A stretch of DNA of 64,000 nucleotides from JBBATK01 sp044228685. Its GTDB lineage: Bacteria; Bacteroidota; Ignavibacteria; Kapaibacteriales; NICIL-2. The first letter of the stretch is position 1. Every line of letters begins with the position of its first letter. A model generated the notes under the pieces. The model saw only the letters and a list, made by a program, of their open reading frames with translations, did no database searches and was not told the origin of the DNA. The stretch covers positions 62,001 to 126,000 of the forward strand of contig JBGAUL010000009.1 of NCBI GenBank assembly GCA_044228685.1, given 5' to 3'. Shown here one piece after another: positions 18,501-25,223 of this stretch. The position numbers and the translations under genes were made by a program.

Positions 18501-19841
18501 TGCCGCGATACCGTCCCAACGATGGTAGGTGTAGTAACAGGAATTCGCATTATCCGGCGATACCGGATTCACCACATGGAGTGTCTTCTGAGGAACATAC
18601 CGCGATTGATATCCCGCCGATGCACCAAAGTAGGGCCAAGTGCACATGTTCGTTTGCAGTTGCAGGGCGCCGTATTGATACGTCGTATCCGTGGACGTGT
18701 ACCTCACTGTTATAAATCGCGAGGTGGCACTATCTATCACAAATGGTGGTGGAGTCCCGCCCCAATTCACAACAGTAAAGTGCGCATTACTAAAGCTTCC
18801 GCCATCGATGGTAATTGGTGCGTAGTACGAATAGAGTTGAATAGTTTTTTCGACATAGGTTCCAGGCGGTACCGCTCCAAAAGTGAGCGATGCGGGATAC
18901 ATATAGACGAATGGAATTTTAATCGTTGGAAGGATGTAATACAATCCAATTGCCGGCATTCCTCTTGACGGTACAGCCAAGGTTGCATAGCGCCATGAAG
19001 AATAGCAATAGCGATCTGCCCAGAAATGCACGCTGCATGGTGGAATTCCCTGAGCATGGACCAATGCTGCGCGAAAGGCAGCATTGAGTTGTGTGCCCGT
19101 TGAGATTGATTCGTAGTTCAAATCACCAAGCATGATGCCACCTGTTTGCTGCGCGATGTCGTACAGTATTTGCGGTGCCTGCAAATGGTAGGAGATAGTG
19201 TAGACGGTGATGTTGTAGAGTCGAGCAAAGTTGACGATTGAGTCGAGCTTGCCGCCACCGTCACCGTCGGTCATCATTATCACAACTCTTTTGTACTGTC
19301 CACGCGTGGCTACTTGCATAGCACCGGTTGGAGCTGCAAGCAAAGCATTATTGTAATCCGTTGCGCCTTGCGGTTGAAGTGAATTAACCGCGGCAAGTAA
19401 TTGAGATCGATTATTCGTAAAATCAGAATTAACGTAACTGAGATGATCAAAGGAAGTGATAGCGCATTCGTTTTGCGTCGTGTCCAGCATGTTGAGCAGA
19501 ATCGATGCTGCTGTTTTTACAGTGGCGATACGCTTGGGATTGTCCTGATTCATTGAGCCGCTGACGTCTAGACACAAGACCACCGAGAGTTTTTGAGGTG
19601 TGGGTGTTGCCGGACAACTGACACTTGTCACTTGCAAAGCGGTCGATCCATTCGTAACCAAAACATCGTTAGCCGTGAGATCCCTCACGAGACGATTTTG
19701 TGCGTCAAATGCATAAAAATCACAGGAGTGATCTTGAAATGCATTGACATTAATGGAAATCGGACAAAATGTTTGAGCCTGAATTGAATTAATGCTCAAA
19801 CCGAGAATTATCCCCAAATAAAGAACTATTAACGGACGCAT
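12573..19841 (-). CDS. Giant secreted protein: VWA, WD40-like propeller, ASH repeats, cohesin-like domain, T9SS tail
   Basis: About 2,422 residues from the ATG at 19841, which follows a GAGGG Shine-Dalgarno-like sequence; a start at 19892 would add 17 residues before the signal peptide (MRPLIVLYLGIILGLS). In order: a von Willebrand A domain with an intact MIDAS (CLDVSGSMNQ, later MMTDGDGGG); a linker with FDDGKTWTML; a long WD40-like propeller (about nt 16,500-18,350; repeats such as ADGNSILTVQNG, PSGSFMAALSADNTMALWN); at least ten choice-of-anchor-D/ASH immunoglobulin-like domains (about 13,270-16,460); a cohesin-like domain (SLADTTVQIGDIFRMPLSV); and a T9SS tail (LRALYPNPSDGNL ... GVYQVILRT). 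The last eight ASH domains form four A-B pairs with matched cysteines. Probably a surface adhesin or scaffold; ligand unknown. Confidence 0.88.
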   Translation of the reverse strand: MRPLIVLYLGIILGLSINSIQAQTFCPISINVNAFQDHSCDFYAFDAQNRLVRDLTANDVLVTNGSTALQVTSVSCPATPTPQKLSVVLCLDVSGSMNQDNPKRIATVKTAASILLNMLDTTQNECAITSFDHLSYVNSDFTNNRSQLLAAVNSLQPQGATDYNNALLAAPTGAMQVATRGQYKRVVIMMTDGDGGGKLDSIVNFARLYNITVYTISYHLQAPQILYDIAQQTGGIMLGDLNYESISTGTQLNAAFRAALVHAQGIPPCSVHFWADRYCYSSWRYATLAVPSRGMPAIGLYYILPTIKIPFVYMYPASLTFGAVPPGTYVEKTIQLYSYYAPITIDGGSFSNAHFTVVNWGGTPPPFVIDSATSRFITVRYTSTDTTYQYGALQLQTNMCTWPYFGASAGYQSRYVPQKTLHVVNPVSPDNANSCYYTYHRWDGIAANDSVRVEWSFDDGKTWTMLVDNFAGNFEQWFRSAPRTGTNNKVRISHVKMQNDRFQTLKYGHAGQMRQFAINPQNQNQAVVCLNPDNNYLSTRKAYVINLQTGDTLATLTPSGNKVIQQVLWSADGNSILTVQNGTSGGQISFWSASTYQLQRSITDASGAFTSVAINPAGTRIAAGIMTLQNAVKVYDAATGSVLATMLYHTTFTNAVAYSADGSRIASVDQNGRCVVWNASSYARINSMDVTPTVMATSVNFNPAMIDVVAVSYVSGVTRLWSTLSAQEMRNFNGNIGAHFYTCFNSSGTRVISCGETGVGNSLYRGASVVWDAATGNSLFSLDGTGFLNQHNWRSYWAAYTPDGAHIVTANNFGGINTWSSSGAHEKQFLVRNAARGAVVSGCYFNNDRNIATMGEDGSVVVHDVITRDSVRSFWDLGANSSKINQVRVSPSGSFMAALSADNTMALWNVQTGQLITRITNAGYGPAFSRNSQYVAVVMDSIVRVYVTSTGALYKTYTLANFISGRDLCYNYDDSRLLITGASSASTMSVVSVNTNTWSESNRYTDTYYIGSECSKISYAPGSRYTTVFHTSTSRSYILDSNLQLVNTINDNVQCITPHSGYALGQVISSGHVRSWRTADKAVMTSTNIHQGYQVSQVAVSENSSRALICSHDGNAWMWDFASTPIQSDTSATPFVIGTSILKKVDTVNFGKVLNNGSKDSVINQIISNIGTSWDYIYSVSISGYNKDEFRIVKKNTGLYLYPGQSLTYELGFIPRTKVVGIKEVKMTVVTLCDTLVFVLVGESVNPPTNNLIEQIDFGKVEITTRKDTTVTTTIKNVTNQPLNITNTRILGPDTVQFSIVSGGGSFVLPPNETRTVTLRFAPTRISLTSARLAFFHAFLGSPATILLTGEGIGIPRVTASSAEVSMRSIICSDFTPVDTVLRINNIGTGVLSLDSARFFGVDSTSFTVLNTLPDTIAAGSWKNIRIRFLPKSYGQRTATLRLYTGAQNVNNGIVDCTVRGFRDTVILSFAQQNLDLLNVRPYTSVDAFITLTNRGTVPMTLPVPVQLGKFTIMSISPNPIPSGVTARVYVNFANGDTSMVYDTLYTVRDSCGGLSSIRLRAFTQSPKATMYFNTSVDMATTPCAAYADTTLIITNVGMLPLLITDLRLIGDTLGFYRILHSPPAKIEPNEMDSVVLRYQPTSMQSEQAALQFTSNAQNSTAGVTTVPLNGKWIQTSFVLDTSSLGFIGVVPNTPDTLLTGVTNSGNAPISWTLPMTKGRFSIIDATPNPTLPGAHSTLRVRFSGGTSAQVFDDTIQVSDQCKKIQPLALHAEVQTTLPRLSMQSTPKYDIACKMVLDTFFVISNTGLDTLRIDSVSIISTAQLTANCTSTLPRRILPAKNDTIRIHLDVSANGSASAVLNPTLHIRSNSDKDSVFERSFTINVLKSNMSFNPKLVSFPKLRPNRQNTQQIWLKNTGTLVLRVSVPLRKGRFSIDSVSRNPIAPGDSVVAYVRFAGDTVGMYSDALVLTDSCGSTHDLPLTVEVAPVVPAHLQAVSSVAMFEQCYTAQDTTVLLSNTGGEELEISRIYLRGANADEFSIENDTALTLSPEQTHLVLVRHHSHGILGLRTCELVVVSNSDSLKDVEHVTQINLKKDSVDISFDLSELFFGVVQKNTVVVDSIGLTNRGSLAQVVATPIKGQFFTIDSIVPQPIAPGTTSKVYAHFNVPDSVGRISETLHFANPCARQVDVTLSGQLRGALELSLADTTVQIGDIFRMPLSVNDARIARLAGVDSVTVTLQWNTTMMALLSVPRGQLLSNIEDGPKRIIVLRAPFSSGTNQIAELEFQAALGNDTTATIEFVQWKLSNGAADLKTVNGHVAVTGQCRDGGTRLMDRANPTALRALYPNPSDGNLSIDLTTPERAPLSLTLYDAMGKAVRVLYQGMPPSEEWQFKVALADIPAGVYQVILRTASEMKTRRVEIVR

Positions 19842-20353
19842 GAAAATGCCCTCGAACAATGGAGGCCTCCCTGGCGGAATGCAAGGCGTCAAACTACAAA
19901 ATTGTTTTCATCAAAACATCGGTAGTTTCCACGAAAATCAAGGGTTTAGGGCGATTAGGCATACCGAGGCACTACGTACTTGATATATGCTCCGCTAAGC
20001 TCTATAAGTAGCACTAGGTACACCCTGAATTTTTGCTCAAAATCGCACATTCTGCTAATGTTGATAATGAATATTCTCAACACGGTTGGGGCTTTTTCTG
20101 AATAGTTTTTTCTATCTATCGTTCATTATTCTCACCAAAAACCAATGTACGATCACCTATTGGTCTCAACACTTGTGTCCTAGTTCTTGCAAACATTGAA
20201 CTAACCTGGATTCCGGTAGTTAACGTGTCTAGGAATCCGGATTTCGTGCTTTGAGCTTGTAGTTCGAAGATGAAGGCATAAGGCTCGTGGCAACGAAGTC
20301 TCGAACAGTTTTTGGGGAAGGGAAATGTCTGTTTGGGCGTAGATTGAGCCATT
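19842..20353. other. Intergenic region between divergent genes
   Basis: About 510 bases between the giant surface-protein gene and the first cyclase gene. No gene is supported; a 92-codon frame on the minus strand (20116-20394) runs into the cyclase start and has no recognisable features. It holds an inverted repeat (GGATTCC at 20208-20214, GGAATCC at 20232-20238) that could be an operator for the cyclase gene. Confidence 0.45.
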
Positions 20354-22222
20354 ATGACCTCACTAAGTCCAGAACTACTCATCCAACAAGCCAACGAAGC
20401 ATTGGCACGGAGTGATTTCCAGCATGTGCGGGATCTCTGTGCGCAGGTGAAGCTGAGTAGCGAAGTGGGGTCTTTCGAATACTGCGACGCCTTAATTATC
20501 GAATCAATAGTTGAGTGGAGTCGAGGTCAGAATCGCGAAGCCCTGCAGTTGGCAAAGCTTGCACTTGAACATTGTGAGAAGCACGGACAGCATCGATTAC
20601 GAGCCAAAGCGCTCGGGACATTGTCGCTGAGCTACTCAGCCTTGGGTGAGCTGAGTTCGATGATCGACGTAGCAACGCAAGCATTGCACTTGTACCGTGA
20701 GCAGAACAATCTGCGTGGAGTTGCAAATGCATCGGGCAATATTGGAAATGCTTATTACCTCATTGCTGACTACGCCACAGCACTCGAGTACTATCAAACA
20801 GCGCTTGCAATTGATGAGGAGTTGCAGAACAAAAGTGGGATAGCGCGACACTTAAGCAACATTGGTTTGTTGTATAACAACCTCGTGCAGCATGCCAAAG
20901 CTGTCGAGTACTTCGAGAAGGCATTGGCGATGAGCGAGGAGTTGGGTCAAGCTGACGGAATCGCGAAGAACTTGTCTAATCTTGGAGCGGTGTATGAGCA
21001 GCTCGGCGACTACCCTTCTGCACTCGAGAACTTCCGTCGCGCACTCAGCATGTACACGGAAATCAATTCACCTTCGGGTCTAGGCACCAACTACTGCAAC
21101 CTTGCAAACATCTGCATCAAACAAAAAGCATATGATGATGCGGAAGAGTATTTGAATAAAGCTGAGGCTGTGTTTGACAGCATCAACTACGGTCTCGGTT
21201 TGATTGGAATGTTAGGTGTGCGAGGCGATATGTATGCTGCCGGCGACAATCCAAACAGAGATGCAACAAAGGCAGAGCAGAGTATACTTCGCGGTTTGCA
21301 GCTCAGTGAAGCCAGCGGCGAAAAACACGCTACAGTTCGCTTTCACGACTCTCTGGCAAAGCTCTACATGCAAGAGCAGAGGTGGGAAGATTGTTGTCGT
21401 CATTTAATGCTCTTCCAAAATCTCGAACGTGAGATTGTATCGGATTCTGTACGGACCAGAGCTGACCAGTTCGAGCAACAACGACAGATGACGGTGCGTG
21501 AGCGCGAGTTGGCAATCGAGCGAGCGCGTGCACAAGCGACCCAAGATCTCTTGCACAATACGCTGCCACCCGTCATTGCAGATCGATTGCTCAACAATGA
21601 GAAACTCATAGCAGATCATTATGAAGCAGTTAGTGTGCTGTTCATGGACATCGTGAACTTCACTCCTATTGCACAGCGAATTCCTCCCAAGCACTTAATA
21701 CACGTGCTTAATAACATCTTCTCGCGAGCAGATGCTGTTATGAAGAACTATGGTTTAGAGAAAATTAAAACCATAGGTGATGCCTATATGGCAGTAGCCG
21801 GTGCGCCGCACGCCTGTGCAGATCACGCTTTGCGCACAGCACAAGCTGCATGTGAGTTAGCGCGTGAGATGCGGAACTTGGAAATTAGCATTCCTGATGA
21901 CCTTGGTGATAGCTCTTGGATACATTCGGCACCAACACTTTCGGTACGCATAGGACTGCATTGCGGCGAAGCTGTTGGTGGTGTTATTGGGGAACACAAA
22001 TACGTCTTCGATCTCTGGGGTGACGCAATAAACACCGCCGCACGTATGGAGAGTCATGGCGAGGCAGGAATGATCCACGTCAGTGAAGATTTCAAGAACG
22101 AAGTAGAACGTGAGTTAGCAGCACAAGAAAAGCAAACGCAATGGACGCCTCGCTTTCAATCACGAGGAGAATTTGAGATTAAAGGAAAGGGCCTCATGCA
22201 AACCTATTTTCTCATTGCATGA
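20354..22222 (+). CDS. TPR-containing class III adenylate cyclase
   Basis: 622 residues. Residues about 1-350 are tetratricopeptide repeats, with three clear consecutive 40-residue TPRs of the type ADYATALEYYQTALAIDEEL. A helical linker (residues about 365-415) follows, then a class III cyclase domain (about 420-622). Metal-binding aspartates are in LFMDIVNF and TIGDAYM. The adenine-selecting Lys and Asp are in EKIKTIGD and FDLWGDAIN, and the transition-state Asn and Arg in NTAARM, so an active cAMP-forming enzyme is expected. No membrane segment or signal peptide is seen; it is cytoplasmic, and the TPRs presumably receive a protein signal. It is followed after 108 bp by a close paralogue. 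Confidence 0.93.
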   Translation: MTSLSPELLIQQANEALARSDFQHVRDLCAQVKLSSEVGSFEYCDALIIESIVEWSRGQNREALQLAKLALEHCEKHGQHRLRAKALGTLSLSYSALGELSSMIDVATQALHLYREQNNLRGVANASGNIGNAYYLIADYATALEYYQTALAIDEELQNKSGIARHLSNIGLLYNNLVQHAKAVEYFEKALAMSEELGQADGIAKNLSNLGAVYEQLGDYPSALENFRRALSMYTEINSPSGLGTNYCNLANICIKQKAYDDAEEYLNKAEAVFDSINYGLGLIGMLGVRGDMYAAGDNPNRDATKAEQSILRGLQLSEASGEKHATVRFHDSLAKLYMQEQRWEDCCRHLMLFQNLEREIVSDSVRTRADQFEQQRQMTVRERELAIERARAQATQDLLHNTLPPVIADRLLNNEKLIADHYEAVSVLFMDIVNFTPIAQRIPPKHLIHVLNNIFSRADAVMKNYGLEKIKTIGDAYMAVAGAPHACADHALRTAQAACELAREMRNLEISIPDDLGDSSWIHSAPTLSVRIGLHCGEAVGGVIGEHKYVFDLWGDAINTAARMESHGEAGMIHVSEDFKNEVERELAAQEKQTQWTPRFQSRGEFEIKGKGLMQTYFLIA

Positions 22223-22330
22223 AATGATGCTGATGAAAAGATGCTTGAGCGTGAACAAAGGCAAAGTTTTGACGAGTCATATTATTTCTTGGACGAAGTA
22301 TACTAAGCTGTGACTGATTGACGAACGACA

Positions 22331-24358
22331 ATGAAACAAACGCGCGACGAAATACTCTCGGATATTAATAAGGCATTGGCAGCTTCCGCTGATACACCGT
22401 CTGCCTATGCGGCGTGCACTCAGTTGTTGCGTCAATATCGATCAAGCGGGTGGTCGTTTCAAGACCTAAGCGCGATGTTAGGTCACAGCATAACGAACGA
22501 ACACACACAGCTCTTTCCCGGATTAATGCATAATCTCTTGGCAGAAGGATTCATGCAGGGCGATGAATTTGAGAAGGCGCGGGAGATGTGTCAAATAGGA
22601 CTCTCCCTTTGCACAAGCAACGACACACTTACGATGCGCGCCAGATTAATGCTTACGCAAGCGCAGATCGAAATACGCTGTAGCGAACACAAGCAAGCGA
22701 TGCAGCTAAGTGATGATCTTGGAGAGATTATCGATCGCGTTCATGATGATGATGTGGTGATGAGGTACAACATTATGAAGGGATTGCTTGCAGCTGAGCG
22801 ACTCGATCCCATCGCCATTGATCACTTCAGTACTGCTATTTCACTCGCCGAAGCTCGTCGCGATCGCATCACCCAAATGGGTGCGTGCATGAACATGGGT
22901 CGATTTTACATGAACGTCGACGAGTATCCGCTTGCAATGGAATTCACCCGTCGCGCCTACGAACTTGCTCGCGAGGTCGGTGCAAGTGATGCTCAGTGTG
23001 GCGTACGAATCAACAGCGGCGTGATCCACATGGAGATGGATGAGTTCGAAGATGCGATTAACATTTTTCGTGAAGTATTACCAGAAGCATTAGCGAGTGG
23101 ACGAAGTGATTACTACACTAACGCACTGTGTAATCTTGGTGTGTCGTTAACAAGCCTGCAGCGTTACGACGAAGCCTTTCCCTATCTCAAGCAAGCGCTA
23201 GAACTCTTTCGTGAACAACGCAATCTTGGATATGCGGCAAACGCATTAATACCACTTGGTGATGCAGCCCGCGGAGCCGGTCTTATTGATCAGGCCGAAG
23301 AATATTATTGGGAAGCATTTGAATACAAGAAGAGTTTGGATATTCCTCGAGAGCTCGGGGTTTGCTTACGCAGAATCGGTCTACTCTACACTGACAAAGA
23401 AGGATCCGAAGCGGCGGTCATTGCAGAAGAACACTTAGTGCGAGCGTTAAGCTTAAGTCTGAGCGAAGGTGTACCGGCCGAGATTGAGAATTGTCATCAA
23501 GCCTTGTACAAGCTCTACAAAAAACTCCACCGCTATGGAGAAGCGCTGCAGCACTATGAGTCTTCGGTAGAAATTCACAAACGTATTCGCGACTCCAAGG
23601 CGCTCGCATCCTTGCGTGTACACGATGCACTCATGCGCGCCAAAGATCTGGAGCGATTGAACGAGCTCAAGCAAGCAGAGAACAATGCGGTGAATTCGCT
23701 GTTGAATAAAATGCTGCCTGAATCTATTGCGCAGCGTATGATTGAGACCAAGCAAGGTATCTCGGATTATCATGCGCAGGTCTCGATACTCTTTGCGGAC
23801 ATTGTTGGATTCACCTCCATGACCTCGCACATGCCTCCGCATGCTGTTGTTGGATTGTTGAATCACGTCTTCGGTCAATTCGACCAGATTATCCGCAAAC
23901 ATGGTTGCGAGAAAATCAAAACCATCGGCGATGGTTACATGGCAGCAGCCGGCGTGCCGATAGCGAGTGAAGATCATGCCGAACGAATTAGTCGCGCTGC
24001 ATTAGAAATGCAACGGGGAATTGAACTTCCGGCAGAAGTGAGTCAGTATATAGATGCGGGTACGAAGATTCGAGTGCGAGTAGGAATTCACTGCGGACCC
24101 GCTATCGCCGGTGTTATTGGGGAAGAGAGATTTGTGTATGATCTCTACAGCGACGCCGTCAATACTGCCGCGCGTATGGAACAGAGCGGCTTACCGGGTC
24201 GCATTCACGTGAGTACCGACTTCGCACAGCATCTGCGTTCTCGCGCTGAAACGATGAAGTCGAGTGAATTTGATTTTGAATCTCGTGAAGAAGTTGAGAT
24301 CAAAGGAAAAGGAAAAATGCAGACCTACTTTTTAAGCTCATCCACAAGCGAACGCTGA
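22331..24358 (+). CDS. TPR-containing class III adenylate cyclase (second copy)
   Basis: 675 residues with the same layout as the preceding gene: TPR array (residues about 40-430), helical linker ending in RAKDLERLNELKQAENNAV, then a cyclase domain from about 480. Catalytic residues are intact: Asp in LFADIVGF and TIGDGYM, Lys in EKIKTIGD, Asp in VYDLYSDAVN, Asn/Arg in NTAARM. The N-terminal 80 residues are not shared with the first copy, and the TPRs have diverged strongly, so the two probably respond to different partners while making the same product, cAMP. The genes likely form a two-gene operon. Confidence 0.93.
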   Translation: MKQTRDEILSDINKALAASADTPSAYAACTQLLRQYRSSGWSFQDLSAMLGHSITNEHTQLFPGLMHNLLAEGFMQGDEFEKAREMCQIGLSLCTSNDTLTMRARLMLTQAQIEIRCSEHKQAMQLSDDLGEIIDRVHDDDVVMRYNIMKGLLAAERLDPIAIDHFSTAISLAEARRDRITQMGACMNMGRFYMNVDEYPLAMEFTRRAYELAREVGASDAQCGVRINSGVIHMEMDEFEDAINIFREVLPEALASGRSDYYTNALCNLGVSLTSLQRYDEAFPYLKQALELFREQRNLGYAANALIPLGDAARGAGLIDQAEEYYWEAFEYKKSLDIPRELGVCLRRIGLLYTDKEGSEAAVIAEEHLVRALSLSLSEGVPAEIENCHQALYKLYKKLHRYGEALQHYESSVEIHKRIRDSKALASLRVHDALMRAKDLERLNELKQAENNAVNSLLNKMLPESIAQRMIETKQGISDYHAQVSILFADIVGFTSMTSHMPPHAVVGLLNHVFGQFDQIIRKHGCEKIKTIGDGYMAAAGVPIASEDHAERISRAALEMQRGIELPAEVSQYIDAGTKIRVRVGIHCGPAIAGVIGEERFVYDLYSDAVNTAARMEQSGLPGRIHVSTDFAQHLRSRAETMKSSEFDFESREEVEIKGKGKMQTYFLSSSTSER

Positions 24359-24502
24359 GTTTCATATCTGAGGTCGCGACGCTGCGCGCATATGTACTTC
24401 TTGAAGCAACAAGTTAAGTTCAGACCCTTTCGCAACCCTTTGCCGGAGTTGTCGTAGAGTTGGCATATTCATTCCGACTTGCTTCACAAACGGAGAGTAC
24501 AT

Positions 24503-25219
24503 ATGAACAAGATCAACTACGGCATCGACGCGCCTGGCGTTATTCGCAATCTCTTTATAGCCAGTGCAGTCGGCTTTATCGTGCCTTTCACGGTGCCTTC
24601 AATTCCGGTCGGACCAATCGTATTTGACACATCAGGCTTCATTTGGATGGGTGTGTGTTGTGGATTCATGGCAGTGTGGATGTTGGTGTACTCAAGCTAC
24701 GGCAAGAAGCTTCATCGTGATCGACTGCTCCGTCTCTACGATTGGAAAGGCAACGAACAAGTGCTGGATGTTGGCACCGGCGCCGGACTCATGATGATTG
24801 GCGCGGCTAAGAAAATTCGCACAGGCAAGGTAACAGGCATTGATATCTGGAATAGCGAAGATCTCACGGATAACTCGGGCGCGATTACCAAGAACAATGC
24901 GGTACTCGAAGGCGTTTATGATCGCGTTGAAATTCTTAACATGAATGCTACCGCACTCACTTTTGATAACAACAGCTTTGATTGCATTCTGTCGAACCTG
25001 TGTCTGCATAATCTGTACGTGTTTGCCGAACGACAAAAGGCATGCGATGAAATTTATCGCGTACTCAAACCCGGAGGCAAGGCTATCATCTCCGACTTCA
25101 AACATATGAGTGAGTACAAAACGAGATTTGAGCAGAGCGGTGCGCGATGTACTATGCAGCGTCCAAATTACTTGACGACCTTTCCGCCATTGGGTGTGCT
25201 GGTGGTGGAGAAGAGATAA
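24503..25219 (+). CDS. Membrane-anchored SAM-dependent methyltransferase
   Basis: 238 residues. The ATG at 24503 has a good Shine-Dalgarno (GGAGAG, 5 bases upstream), better than the TTG at 24479. Two hydrophobic segments come first (LFIASAVGFIVPFTVPSIPVG and GFIWMGVCCGFMAVWMLVYS). A class I methyltransferase fold follows: motif I VLDVGTGAGLMMIGAA, acidic residue in VTGIDIW, motif post-II near ATALTFDNNSFD, and IYRVLKPGGKAIISD. It resembles UbiE/Erg6-type methyltransferases acting on lipids or small hydrophobic molecules, which would suit the membrane anchor; the substrate is not identifiable. It converges with the esterase gene (4 bp gap). Confidence 0.85.
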   Translation: MNKINYGIDAPGVIRNLFIASAVGFIVPFTVPSIPVGPIVFDTSGFIWMGVCCGFMAVWMLVYSSYGKKLHRDRLLRLYDWKGNEQVLDVGTGAGLMMIGAAKKIRTGKVTGIDIWNSEDLTDNSGAITKNNAVLEGVYDRVEILNMNATALTFDNNSFDCILSNLCLHNLYVFAERQKACDEIYRVLKPGGKAIISDFKHMSEYKTRFEQSGARCTMQRPNYLTTFPPLGVLVVEKR

Positions 25220-25223
25220 GCTC

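Noticed and set aside
20116..20394. 92-residue minus-strand frame upstream of the first cyclase
   Set aside because: It overlaps the cyclase start and shows no signal peptide, domain or motif.
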